A DNA stretch of 64,000 nt from Cyanophora paradoxa (GCA_004431415.1 QPMI01000662.1:1-64000), one strand, 5' to 3'. Shown: positions 19,026-29,768, numbered from the stretch's first letter. Notes: generated from the letters alone by a model not told the origin. Translations and numbers: made by a program.

Positions 19026-20184
19026 GAGATGGGGCGGGTGATGGCGCGCGACGGCATCGAGGTCAACGACCGCCAGGCCCGCCCCGGCCCCTCCCCCCCC
19101 CCCTCCCCTTCCCCTTCCCCTCTGAGCGGCCGGCAGCTCGCGTGCGCCCGCATCCACTCCAAGGAGGGCCAGGACTACATCAAAGCCATGGCGCGCCCGC
19201 CCGTCCCCTCCCCGCCCGCCTCGCGCCTCGTCTGCTTCGCGCTGACCGAACCGGCGCCCCCGCAGAACGCCGCTGCCAACTTCGGTGCGGGGCGCGGCGC
19301 CCGGGCGGCGCCGACCGCCCCCGACGGCCCCCGCCCCGCCCTCGACATGCACCTCGTGTACGACGTGTGCCACAACATCGCGAAGGCGAGCGCCGCCTCG
19401 AGCTGCTGCCGGCGCGGGCTGACGCGGGGGCGGGCAGGAGGAGGAGCATGTGGTGGAGGGGCGCGTCCGCCGCGTCCTCGTCCACCGCAAGGGCGCCACG
19501 CGCGCCTTCGGCCCCGGCCACCCCTCCGTCCCCGCCGCCTACCGCGTGCGCCCCTTCCTGCACGCCCCGGCCCCCCGCACCCAAGCTTGAGTTCTACGGC
19601 GCAGGGGGTGGGGCAGCCGGTGCTGATCGGCGGCTCGATGGGGACGTGCTCGTACGTGCTGGTGGGGACGGAGGGGGCCATGCGGGAGACGTTCGGGAGC
19701 ACGTGCCACGGGGCGGGGCGCGTGCAGTCGCGCAACGCGGCGAAGAAGCTCGACCCGAAGGAGGCGAGGGCGCCTCGGCCCAGAGATCCCAACCTGGAAA
19801 CGGAAGCCATGAAGGCTGACGCGGGGCGGGGGCGCAGGTGCTGGGGGACCTGGAGGGCTGGCGGGCATCTCCATCCGCGTCGGCGACGTCAAGTACGTCG
19901 GCGTGCGCCCTCAGCCCGGGGCGGGGCCTCCCAGCCCCCCAGCCCGTCCAGATCTGCCGGCCTCACGTGCGGGCGGGGGGCGCGCAGGAGGAGGCCCCCG
20001 GGGCGTACAAGGACGTCACGGCCGTCGTCGACACGTGCCACGAGGCCGGCACCTCCAAGAAGGTTCGATTGATTCCTTTCCCCGGCCCGTTGGATCCGGC
20101 CCCGGCCAGCGCCGGCGCCGATCGCCCGCCCCCGCCCCCGCGCAGGTGGTGAAGCTCGTCCCCATCGGCGTGATCAAGGGGTGA
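19026..20184 (+). CDS. RTCB: RNA-splicing ligase RtcB homologue, 3' half only
   Basis: Exons spell [92 protein letters not shown], and a C terminus [15 protein letters not shown]...PIGVIKG. This is the C-terminal half of the GTP-dependent ligase that joins tRNA exons and seals XBP1-type mRNA. The CHNIAK and TCHGAGR histidines are present. The first half with the metal-binding cysteine is missing from the window. The intron after CHNIAK begins GC. Near 19850 the frame slips between VLGDLE and GISIRV, and the ASPKLVMEE segment is replaced, so this copy may be damaged. Confidence 0.85.
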
Positions 20185-21164
20185 TCATGACCGGTACCCC
20201 CGCGAGCTCCGAAGTCGAACAACTGCAAATCCTCTTCAATTGCAACCTCGCCACGCGGATCAATTGCAACTCGCTTCACCAGCCCCGGCCGCGGCGGCCA
20301 CCGAGACACGCTCCCTGTCTCAAGCGGCCGCGGGCTGCCAGTCTGCCTCATTGATCATCAGTCATAGTCATTTGCACGCCTCGAAATTGAGGCTGCAGCT
20401 GTTTTCGTCTTCTTGTTTTCTACTTTCTGTACTGTTTGAGCTTTTGCTTTCTCCAAACCGCGTCGCGGCGCCGTAAGCTTGTACACGTTTACGACTCATT
20501 TCCAAGCCCTTTAAATGCAGTGAAATTGCACGTTCCATTTTTCCCGGAGTCCCGGGTCCTTCCAATTGCAACTCAATTTTCACGCTCTATCAGCTGCAGG
20601 CTCAGGGTCAACCGTTGAACCGTGAACATGTACAGTTCATATGCATTAGATAAAAATGCTGCCATATGCATTGTGTACTGAAAACTGATAAATCCATTGC
20701 AATTGTACCAGCGCTAGCGCCGCTAGCGGGCTGCAACTGCAGCTGGCCATGGGATTCAATGATTTTGCAGCAGAGTGCTTGTGCCAGCCGCCGCGGGCCG
20801 CCCGCGGATTGGAGGATCCGGAACCCGAGGAAGAAGAAGGGGGAACGAGGGGGGCGGGCAACCGGCGGAGGCGCTCAGCCTGGCAGGGGCGAGTTCGAAT
20901 TCGGCCAGCGCCACTCGAGAGACCGCGGCGGACGACGTCGACGTCGAAGGCATTAATATTGCATTTGGGGCCGGGGCCGCAAGCGCTAGCGCTAGCGCTG
21001 AGACCAGATCCGATGATTTCGAATCTGAGGAAATTGAGAAATCGAATTCGAATCTGTGCTCGAGCTTGAGCTAGCTATAGCGCGCGCGCGCGGCGGCGCG
21101 ATCCGATGATCGCGGGAAGCGGCGCCGGGCGCCAGCGCGAAATTCATGATCACTGTCCGGATCC
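20185..21164. other. Intergenic, no gene seen
   Basis: Mixed-composition DNA between RTCB and the inverted duplication. It has short palindromic runs of GCTAGCGC and GCGCGCG near 20716-20730, 20983-21000 and 21078-21095 and many TCGAAT words. Open frames on both strands look random in composition. Confidence 0.5.
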
Positions 21165-21314
21165 CCGAGAGCCTATAGCTAGCGTCTTCGCTTCGGCAAC
21201 TTCCTGCGCATACGCCGCTGCGAATCGGACGGCCGCGGCGCCCGGCTCGAGCTCGAGGCGTTCGCGCTCGCGATCGCGCTCGCGCTAGCGTTAGCGCGCG
21301 CTAGCTATAGCGAA

Positions 21315-21578
21315 TTATCGGCTAAATTCTCGGCGCCGCCACAGGGAAGAACCGAAAGGAACGATGCCTCCGAGCGACGTGCACAGCTCGATGACCGCGA
21401 AGCGCACGCCGTGGTTCGCAAGGCACTGCCACGTGCACGCGCGCGGCGTCATGATCAACCTTCCCTCGTAGATCGAGACGTCCGCGCCCAGCACTCCGGC
21501 GGCGAGTCCCGCCGCAGCTGCCGCGCCGGCCGCCGCAGCCACGAGGGCCAGGAGGAGCAAGAGCCGCGCCGGCGCCAT
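21315..21578 (-). pseudogene. Truncated GH25 lysozyme-like gene (exon 1 and start of exon 2)
   Basis: The frame starts MAPARLLLLLALVAAAAGAA, a signal peptide, and continues GADVSIYEG and CLANHGVRFAVIEL, matching exon 1 of the complete gene at 33778. A few extra codons (IMTPRACT) differ from the right copy. Homology reaches only the first bases of exon 2 (21165-21200) and the catalytic exons are missing. The retrotransposon lies 25 bp before its ATG, separating it from its former promoter. Confidence 0.8.
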
Positions 21579-21603
21579 TGCGCGTACCGTGTACCCGGCC
21601 CGT

Positions 21604-21678
21604 CAATCCCCGTGGCTAGTTTGCAACAGAGGGAGTACTGAAATCAAGCAAGTGCTAGTCTGCACTGCGACGAATGAC
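21604..21678. repeat. Retrotransposon end repeats, 3' end
   Basis: Contains CAATCCCCGTGG, CTAGTTTGCA (21615-21624) and CGACGAATGACTGG (to 21679). The latter two recur in direct orientation at 26757-26777, while CCCCGTGG is inverted relative to CCACGGG there. These are the terminal repeats expected to template circle formation. Confidence 0.65.
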
Positions 21679-22050
21679 TGGGTGCCAAAAGGGGACAACT
21701 CGAGTCTGCACTGAGGCTAGGCCTAGGCTATCAGACATAGGCAGAGGCCGAAGCTGAAGAGACAGGTGCCGAAGGCACTAGGCAGACGAGAGAGGACCCG
21801 AAATGCCGCCAAGGCGCGGCCGAAGGGCGCGCTGGCACCCAGAAGAAAGGAAGGAGCAGTGAAAGAGAGAAGAGGCCCGGAGGGCCGAATTCGAAAGCAG
21901 GCGGGGAGCCCGACGGCGACCCGGCGGGAGCCAGGGTGCGGGCCTGCCGGCGCAAGGGCCGGGGGCCAGCGTGCCGCAGGGCGCGGACGGGGGGCCGGCG
22001 ACCGCCTCCTAGCGCGGCAACCGACCCCCGCCGCCCCGTGAAGAGCTGAA

Positions 22051-23106
22051 TCAGACGGAGGGGGCGCCGGGGCGCATGGCCCAGAGGGCAGCGCGCTGGC
22101 GGCGGACGAGGGCGGGGGCCGCCCGGATGTACACCTGGAAGGCGGAGGAGGCCCACCGGCCGAGATTCTGGATGGCGTGGTCGGGAAGGCCGCACTCGTG
22201 GGCGAGAGTGGCGCCGCCGATGCGGAAGCTGTGGGGCAGGGCGGCCCGGGCGGGGAAGCCGGAGGCCCGGAGCCACGCCGCGAGGGTGGCGGCGAACTCG
22301 GACTTGAGGAGCGGTGCCCCCGTGACGACGTGCGCGAACAGGGGCGCGTCAGGCCCGAACGGAGCGCGGGCGGCGGCGAGCTCCCCGAGGGCGCAGTGGG
22401 GGCAGATGGGGTCGTCGAGGTGGGGCAGGTCGACGTCGACGCCCTTGCGGCCGGGGTCGGCCTTGTTGTACTTGAGCCGGAGGCGCGCGAAGTCGCAGTC
22501 GTCCGCGGAGAGGAGCTGCAGGTCCCGGACGAGGAAATGCCGCGACGGGTCGAAGCCGTCGGGAGAGGCCAGAGACAGCTCGCCCGCCCGGAAGAGCCCG
22601 AAGAAAGCTGTCGAGAAGGCAGCCCAGAAGAGAGTCGACTGGGGGCCGGGGTTTGCACGGGCCAGGCGGGCGAAGGCGGAGAGCATCTCCGGGGTGACGG
22701 GGTCCCGTGGGAGGGACGGGGAGGCCTCGCCCAGCCGCTCCGTGCCGGTGACGATGCGGCGGAGGCGGGGGCAGGAGGACCAGAACTTGGGGAAGCCCTC
22801 GTCGATGTGGAGGGACTGGACCCCCATGACGTACTTCTTGATGGTGCCCTGGGCGCAGCGCAGCAGCTGGAGCCAGGAGGCGAAGAGGCAGAGCGTCTCC
22901 TCCGAGGCCGGGCAGACGCGGCCGAAGGCGTCGTGCCGGCCGGTCTCGAGGCAGAAGAAGAGGAACTTGCGTTGGCCAGTCAGGTACGCCTTGTGGGTCG
23001 TCGCGGCCAGGCCCGCCTTGATCAGGCGGTGGAGGTTGCGCCAGACCGCCTCCTCGTCGACGGGGTCGAGGTCGCGGGCGGCGCGCCGGGGTCCAGCGTC
23101 GGCCAC
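22051..23106 (-). CDS. Tyrosine recombinase of the DIRS-type element
   Basis: 351 residues from MADAGPRRAARDLDPVDEEA. An N-terminal SAM-like DNA-binding domain (THKAYLTGQRKFLFFC...LFASWLQLL) precedes the catalytic domain. Catalytic residues appear as the Arg of FRAGELSL (about 190), HSFRIGG (His and Arg near 299-302), the Trp of LGRWAS, and the Tyr of FQVYIRA (near 329). The enzyme would insert the circular cDNA without target duplication. The start overlaps the end of the RT frame by 85 bp, typical of compact retroelements. The frame is intact, suggesting recent activity. Confidence 0.93.
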   Translation of the reverse strand: MADAGPRRAARDLDPVDEEAVWRNLHRLIKAGLAATTHKAYLTGQRKFLFFCLETGRHDAFGRVCPASEETLCLFASWLQLLRCAQGTIKKYVMGVQSLHIDEGFPKFWSSCPRLRRIVTGTERLGEASPSLPRDPVTPEMLSAFARLARANPGPQSTLFWAAFSTAFFGLFRAGELSLASPDGFDPSRHFLVRDLQLLSADDCDFARLRLKYNKADPGRKGVDVDLPHLDDPICPHCALGELAAARAPFGPDAPLFAHVVTGAPLLKSEFAATLAAWLRASGFPARAALPHSFRIGGATLAHECGLPDHAIQNLGRWASSAFQVYIRAAPALVRRQRAALWAMRPGAPSV

Positions 23107-25060
23107 GTTGGTGCGGTGGCCTCCGGAGCCGCCGTCGCGTGCAGAGCGCGGAACTCGGCGATCTGCCCGCGGGAGAGCGCGTCAGCAAGGCGGTTGCGCA
23201 CGCCATCGATGTGCTCTACGGAAAACTCGAAGGAGTGAAGCACGGAAAGGGCATAGAGGGTGCGGATCAGGGCGGCGATGGCGGGCTGGGGCGAGCGGCC
23301 TTTCTTAAGAGCGTTAACCATAGGCTCGCAGTCTAGGCGGAAGAGGATGCGGTGGCGGGCCCACAGGGGGCCCCAGGTGGCGGCGGCGATGATGAGCGCC
23401 ATCAGCTCTTTCCACGGCATGCTATCGGGGGGTACACCGGTGGGGATGAGGTGCGCGTAGTCCGCCCAAGAGCCGTAGAGCCAGCGAGGGCCGAACACAG
23501 CGCCGAAGCCAGTTGTGCAGGCGTCGGTCTCGAGCTGCAGGTCGAGGGCCGGAGTGAAAGCGTTTGAGCGAGGCAGGAGGCGCACGCCGTGGCGGGAAGC
23601 CAGAAGGAACTGCCACCAGGCGACCTCAGCGGCGAAGGGCCGGCCAAGACGCGCCCGATGGTGCTTCGCGCGCAGCCCCTTGGCCTGCGCGATCAATCGC
23701 TGAAGGAAGTGCTGGCCGGGGGGCACCACCGCGGCAGCAAAGGAGAGCTTCCCGATGAGGGACTCGAGCTCGTGGCGCGTAGCAGAGCGGCGCCGCGCCC
23801 AGCGCGCGAGCTCGGCCTGAATCTCGGCCAGACGCTCGGGGGGCAGGCGGGCCTCCATGGCCAGCGTGTCGAGGAGGATGCCGAGGAAGACGAGGCAGGT
23901 CGTGGGGCCTGTACGCTTCTCGGGCGAGAGCGGGACGCCGAGGTCCGCGCAGGTGGCGGCCAGGTGAGCCATGGCCGCCGCGCACTCGCCCGTCCCGCTC
24001 CGGCCCGTGCTGAGGATGTCATCGACGAAGCGGATGGGCTGGAAGCCTTCCTGCCGCATCGCCCAGTCGATGACCTGCGCGAGATCTTCGAAGATACGCG
24101 GAGACGAGCGGCCGCCGAAGGGGAGGACGATATCAAAGTAGTACTCGTACTGGTCCGGTCGGGCGGGGTCGGGGAGCTTGTACCCCAGCAGCCCCCAGTC
24201 GGCGGGGCGCACGGGGCAGAGCTTGAAGGCATCGACGATGTCGTCCTTCCCAAGCTCCGCCCCGGGGCCGAGCGCGACGATGCGCCGGATGGCGTGCTCG
24301 ACGGTCGGCAGCCGGTAGTGCAGCTCCTCGACAGAGATGCCGTCGTTGACCGCCTGACCCCGGAACTTAGGGTACGAGAGGTCATGGATGCGGCGGTACT
24401 TAACGGGATTAGAGTGCTTCTTGGGGACCGCGCCCAACGGGGAGGAGACGAAGGGCTCCATGGGGGGGGAGGGGAAGGGGCCAAGGGTACGGCCGAGGGC
24501 GACGCTCCTGGCGACGTCGGCCCGCACCGCCGCCAGGTGATCGAGCGCGGAGGGGTGGGGCCGGTAGTCGGCCAAGAAGGCGGGGCCACGGTAGAGGAGG
24601 GGAAACCCGTCGCGGAAGCCGGAGACCAGACGTTCGGCGAGGGAGGGGTCGGGGTGGCCGGAGAGGGCCGCCGCGACGCGGTCGGGGCGGACCGGCGTCT
24701 GCGCCAGAGCCAGGGAGAACGGCAGGACCTGCGAGTACGCATACGTAGGCACTGCCGTGGAAAAGGCGGGAGGGAGGGGGAGGCCCGGCCGCAAGCGAGG
24801 GCGGGCTCCCCACGGAGAGGAGGCCGGGGCCGGCGTCGGCGGCGGCGCGCCCCTTGGACGCCCACCGGCCTCTGCGCTCGAAGGCGTGGGCGCAGGCGAG
24901 GGCGCAGGCGGGGCGGGGGGCGGGAGCGCAGCCGGGCGAGGTGTAGGTGGATGAGTGGGGGTCGCCCCCCGCGGCAGAGGGTCCGCGGAGGGAGGGCTCG
25001 GGGGGCCGGGGGGTACGCTGGGGAGAGCCACGGCCGCCAGCGCCGGCAGGGAGGGGAGTT
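23022..25060 (-). CDS. Reverse transcriptase-RNase H of the DIRS-type element
   Basis: The RT domain has KYRRIHDLSYPKF, GKDDIVDAFKLCPVR (catalytic Asp), LPFGGRSSPRIFEDL and the FVDDIL active site. RNase H follows with LETDACTTGFGAVFG, WKELMALIIAA, FRLDCEPMVNAL and RLADALSRGQ, giving the acidic catalytic residues. The frame is open from 25337, far upstream of any plausible Met, and gag ends at 25061 in another frame. Frameshifting or reinitiation may therefore be used, and the true start is unresolved. A Pro/Ala-rich linker precedes RT. Confidence 0.92.
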
Positions 25061-26671
25061 TAGGCGAGGGGGAGCCCGGCCGCAGCGAACTTGCCGCGGG
25101 AGGGGCTGGAGGCGCAGGAGGCCTCCTTGCAGGAGGGCGAGCCGCAGTGGATGCAGCGGTGCTGCCCGTAGCGGCACCGGCCGTCCTTGAGGCGGTCGCA
25201 GTGGAGCCCGACGTTGTAGCTCCAGCAGACGGCGTCCTTGGCGGCGGCCGCCTGCGCGTAGCGCGCGTCCTCCTTGTGCAGGAGGACGCCGGCGCCCTTG
25301 AGGGCCGCGATGGCCGCTGCGCGGTCGGGGACCCCACCCCCCGGCGGCGGCGGCGGTGCGCGTCGCAGGGCGGGGGGCGGACCCGCGCGCGTGGCCCCCG
25401 GCGGCCGGCTCCGTGCCGGCGCCGCCGAGAAAGGAGCGGACGTCCGAGGGGGCCCGCGGGGCCGTGAGGGAGGTCAGGTAGGTCGTCAGGGCGTTGGCGT
25501 TGTAGCCCTGGAGGGCGAGGATCTTCGCCTCCCCCGGGGGGGCGACGAGGACCTCCGCCTGCCAGTGCTGGAGCCAGCGCCAGACCTGGCGCCAGTCGGC
25601 GCAGTGGGCCAGGCGAGTGATCTCGTGCCCCTGCGAGGCCCAGGCAGTTGCGAGGCGGATGCGCTGCTCGGGGGAGAGCTCGGGGTCCGACAGCACCGTG
25701 ATAATGATGGTGAAGACGACGTTGGCGTAGTCGACAGGGGGGAGGACGCCGGCGCCGTCCGTGCCCGCCTCGAGGGCGTCCGCAGAGAGGACGAACGGGT
25801 CGTCCTCGAGGGCCCCGGCCCCGCTAGGCACATAGAGGATGCCCTTATCGCCTAAGGGGATACGGGAGGGCCCGGTGGCAGTGGCGGGGAGGAAGCGGAG
25901 CGTCTCTTTATAGAGCTTGAAGAGGTCGATGGGCTTACCATCGCGGAGCCGAGCGGGGAGCTTGGAGCCCGCGGCCTCCGAGATGACGTGCTGGGGCACG
26001 TTGGACTGACGGCTCTGGGAGACGTGGAGGGCCCGCACGGCCTGCTGCGCCCGCTCGACCTCGGCGCGGATGGTGTCGCTGAGTTGCGCGGCCGGAGAGG
26101 ACTGCTGCAGCGTCTCGACGCGGTGGATGACGTTGCCGAGGCCGGTGAGCAGCTCGCGCTCCAGGGTCTCAGTGCGCTCCTCCTGACGGTGGAGCTGCGC
26201 CTGGAGGGAGCGGATGCACTCGGTGAGGGTGCGGACTTCGTTGGCCGACGCCGCCGCAGGCTGCGCGCCGCGCCGCGCGGCCGCCCGGGGCTGGGGGCCA
26301 GCGGGGGACGCCGCGGCCGCTGCGGGGGCCGGGGGCGGAGACTGCGGGGCGGGGAGGCGAGCGGGCGGGGAGGGATGCTCCGCCGCCATGGCCTCCGGCA
26401 CGCGCATCGCGGGGGTGCGAGCGGGGCTGCGAGGCGGCTGGGGGCTCGAAGGAGCCCCGAGGCCGGGACCGCGGCTGGCGCCGCGGGCCCCGCGTGCTGC
26501 CCGCGCGGGCGTTGCGACCGCATTTACGGTCGCTGACGGCCCGATGGAGCCGAGTCCACGCTGCTGGGCCTGGCGCCGGCCGCCCTGGTCGATGAGCGAG
26601 CCATCCGCGAGGACCGGATTGCTGCCCTGAGCAGCGAGGCCGGCGATTTTGGAACGGGTGTTGTGAGACAT
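25061..26671 (-). pseudogene. Gag-like protein of the DIRS-type element, one frameshift
   Basis: Starts MSHNTRSKIAGLAAQGS at 26671. An Ala/Pro-rich region is followed by a coiled coil (TECIRSLQAQLHRQEERTE) and a conserved helical domain (PIDLFKLYKETLRFLP...DWRQVWRWLQHWQAEVL). The C-terminal cysteine/histidine region (CWSYNVGLHC, CRYGQHRCIHC) lies in another frame and ends at 25061-25063. The switch falls in a G-rich run near 25340, so a one-base slip separates the nucleic-acid-binding tail from the body. This could be a real mutation, a programmed shift or a base-calling error. Confidence 0.75.
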
Positions 26672-26756
26672 GCTACTAGAGGCCGAAAAGCTGTGCTGAA
26701 GGCTAGAAAACAACCGCACGCCGACCGAGCGTCGCGCGTCGGGCCGGGCGGGTACA

Positions 26757-26787
26757 CGAATGACTGTCTAGTTTGCACCACGGGATT
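26757..26787. repeat. Retrotransposon end repeats, 5' end
   Basis: CGAATGACTG and CTAGTTTGCA occur here next to each other, in the same orientation as at 21615-21678 where they are about 45 bp apart and in the opposite order. CCACGGGATTA follows and is inverted relative to the other end. This fits split direct repeats of Ngaro/PAT-like elements. Confidence 0.6.
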
Positions 26788-26877
26788 AACCTAAGAGAAC
26801 TACACTTCTCTACCCAGAGCTGCCGGGGTAGACGCACTCGCGGGTCGCTTTGAATCCGCACTCAGCACTCGGAAAAG

Positions 26878-29768
26878 ATGAAGATCGCCGCGTTCCTCGT
26901 CCTCGCCCTCGCGGCCTCGGCCCTCGCACAGGGTGAGCGGGGGGCGTGCCGTGGGCGCGCCGCGAGCGCTCGGCCGGGCCGCGGGCTGTTCGACAAACAG
27001 CCACGGCCGGCTGGCGACCTCTGCGGCGGCGCCTTTCCGCCCCTTATAGACCTTAGATCTGAACCAAGCTGACGTTCGCGCGCCGCGCGCGTCCAGGGAA
27101 ACTAAAAGGCCCGACACCCGTCCCCGAAGCGACCGCGACCTCGGTCGTGCAAGGTGAGGCCGGTTGAAACAGCGCTTCGGCATCTCGCTGCGCCTATCGC
27201 GCTGCCTCGCGTTCGCACTGCGGCCGGCTGTGCAGCCGCGCTACCTGCCCCCGCGCGCTCCCGCCTTCCTGTCGCGTGCGCAGGTCCTTATGCGACACCG
27301 GAAGTGATTTCGGGTTCGTTGCTTAGTCGGCCTCTGCTAGCGCGCGCGCGCTCCCGCGCGCCCGAGCGCCGATCGCGCGAGCTCTGCTCACATCGACTCG
27401 TGCAAACAGAGAAGCCTGGCACCATCTCGACGACAACACTTCCGGACAGTGCGTTCGCGTTTCTTGCACACGCGCCGGAGTTCACACGCGTTCAGAGAAC
27501 GGCGCCGCCGTCACTCCCATCTACGAGATCCCGACCACCGTTGGCAAGGGTTCCGGTACAACTCGGCTCCGCTCTCTGCGCCCTGCAGCATCGCTTGACG
27601 CCCGCCCGATCTGCAGTACCGACCCCGACGGTTGAGATCCCGACTACAGTAGGCAAGGGCACCCGTGCGTCCTGTCCCTCGCCACCTGTTTGCATCTGCG
27701 CCCGACACCCTCCCCGCAGCGGCGCCGGTGTACCAGGTTCCCACGGCCACCGAGACCGCGGCTGCCACACCCGAGGTCATCGCCAAGCCGGGCACTGGTG
27801 CGGGGCCGTCTCGCGCGCTCAAACGGCGCGCCTGACGCCCCTCGCAGTGTCCCAGGCGCCCACGGAGACGACAGCCGCGGCCACGCCGGAAGTCATTGCC
27901 AAGCCTGGCGCCAGTGCGCATCGAGCCTCCCCGCCCGCTCCAGGCGGCCGCCCGCCCGCCCTTACGCCCTCGGCGCTTCAGTTTCCCAGGCCCCTGCGGC
28001 CACCGCGACGGCGGCTGCCACTCTCGTCGAGATCATCGCCAAGCCCGGCACCGGTGCGCCCTGAACTCCACTCGCGCCCGTGCTGCGTCGCGCCTGACGT
28101 GTCGCGGCTATCAGTGTCGCAGGCGCCCACGGAGACAGCGGCCGTCGCTACCCCCGAGGTCATTGCCAAGCCGGGCACCAGTGCGCATCGAGCCTCCGGG
28201 CCCGCTCCAGGCGGCCGCCCCTGACGCCGCCCCGCCACAGTTTACCAGGCGCCTGTGGCCACCGCGACGCCAGCGGCCGCCACACCCGAAGTAATTTCCA
28301 AGCCGGGCACCGGTGCGCCTTTATAATTGATCCCGCGCCCGCGCCGCGCCGCCGCGCCTGACGCCCCATCAGTGGGCCAGGCGCCGGCGGCAACAGCGAC
28401 AGCGGCTGCGACGCTCGTCGAGATCATCGCCAAGCCGGGCACCGGTGCGCCTGGGCCCTCGCCGGCTCCCGGCCGCCTTGCCGCCCGACGCCCCTCGGGC
28501 CGCCAGTGTCCCAGGCGCCCACCGAGACGCCAGCGGTGGCCACGCCCGAGGTCATCGCCAGGCCGGGCTCACCCGTCCAGCAGGCCAGTCCGCCCGGGCC
28601 CCCGCCGGCCCGCCGGGCCCGACGCGCGCCCCTCGCGCAGGGCCCGATCCTGCGCCCGAGCCCGCTGCCGGTCCGCCAGGGCCCGTGCAGCAGGGCCCCG
28701 TGCAGCAGGGGCCCGTCCAGCAGGTGCCCCGCCGCCTTCGCGGCCCCGGCCGGCGAGCTCTGAGCCCCGGCGCCCCGCGCAGGTGCCGATCGTGCCGACG
28801 CCCCTCGCGACGGCCCTCGTCTTCCCACCGCCGCCGGCGCGCCCCGCCCCGTCCTGCCCCCGCGGCCGGCCGCCGGCTGAGGGGCGGGGCGCGCAGTGAC
28901 GGCGACGGCGGCGGTGCTGCCGACGGGGCTCGCCACGCCGACGCCGGCCTTCACTGAGATCGTCCTCTTCCCGACCCCGACGGTGACCCCGCGCCCCCGC
29001 CCGCCCCGCGCCCCGCGCCTCGCCTCGCCCCGCGCCGGCCGGGCCCCGCAGAGACCCCGGCCCCTTCTTTACGGGGCTCATCACGCCCACCGCGACCCGT
29101 GCGCGCCGCGCCGTGCCGCCGCGCGCGCCGCGCCCCCGGCCGAAGAGCTGCCCGCCCCCCGCCCCGCCCCGTCCCGCCGCGCAGCGACCTTCGAGCTCTT
29201 CACGCCCGCGCCGACCTTTGCGGTCTTCACGCCGGTGCCGACATTTGCTGTGCCGACGGGTGCGCCCTGGCCCCGGCACGCCCCGTCCAGTGGAGGCAGT
29301 GGGTCGTTGACGTCGCTGGGGCAGGCACCCCGGCGGTCATCATTCCCACCGTGGTCGTCGTCCCCGTCACCGGTGCGCCCCGCCGCGGGCGCCGGCCAGC
29401 TTGCAGCTTAGCTTACAGTCTGCGCAGGGACGCCCGTCGTGCGCCCCGCCCCGCGCTGAGCCTGGGCCCGGGCGCGCCCCGCGCCGCTCGTGATCGGCGG
29501 GCGGGGGCCCCTCGAGCTCCTCTGATGACGAGTCGCCCTCGGCCCGCAGCCGACGGCCCCGATCGAGGTCATCATCATCACGACGGCAGCGCCCACCCCC
29601 GCCGCCGGCGCCCCGACCCGCACACCGCCCCCGTGCGCGCCCCGCCCCAGCCGATCCCCAGCCGAGAGCCGCTGCTTGAGCCCCCGCGCCGGCGCCCACT
29701 CGCGCAGGCGGCGACCGGCGGGTGCCGGCCCGCCCAACGGGGCCCTCGCCGAGAACTTCGCCCTCTAG
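26878..29768 (+). CDS. Secreted exon-repeat protein, left copy
   Basis: Exon 1 encodes a signal peptide, MKIAAFLVLALAASALAQ. Later exons mostly split codons after the first base, and each encodes one repeat of about 25 residues of the form (V/I)SQAPTETTAAATPEVIAKPG. At least seven such units lie between 27716 and 28560. Introns are 45-75 bp and usually start GTGCGC, with CTGACGC near the acceptor. The 3' part has collagen-like GPVQQ triplets, LPTGL-TPT units, FTPAPTF repeats and ends ENFAL. Composition (Pro, Thr, Ala, Val) suggests a wall, scale or mucilage protein; function is unknown. Its inverted copy is at 30644-33694. Confidence 0.8.

Larger units (their letters stand above)
21603..26816 (-). 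mobile_element. DIRS/Ngaro-type tyrosine-recombinase retrotransposon
   Basis: On the minus strand gag (25061-26671), reverse transcriptase-RNase H (about 25060-23022) and tyrosine recombinase (23106-22051) follow in the order of DIRS/Ngaro elements. No integrase, protease or methyltransferase domain is seen. Comparison with the empty site near 33753 fixes the ends to within one base: ...GGCAGCTC on one side and GGGCCGGGTAC on the other. No target duplication is present, as expected for tyrosine-recombinase insertion. The end regions share CTAGTTTGCA and CGAATGACTG in direct orientation, a split-repeat arrangement. Confidence 0.92.
21165..29768. repeat. Left arm of a large inverted duplication (interrupted by a retrotransposon)
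   Basis: The sequence 21165-21602 plus 26817-29768 is the reverse complement of 30644-34132 with small differences. It holds the first exon of a GH25 lysozyme-like gene on the minus strand and a complete exon-repeat gene on the plus strand. The 5.2 kb between 21603 and 26816 is a retrotransposon absent from the other arm. Homology fades outside GAGAGCC at 21165-21172. Exons look nearly identical between arms and introns less so, by eye. Confidence 0.9.

Noticed and set aside
19175-19810. Minus-strand frames opposite RTCB
   Set aside because: They overlap conserved RTCB exons and have no family resemblance of their own.
22076-25190. Long plus-strand open frames (410 and 533 codons) across the retrotransposon
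   Set aside because: They are antisense to the tyrosine recombinase and RT genes and arise from GC-rich codon use; composition is random Arg/Gly/Ala.
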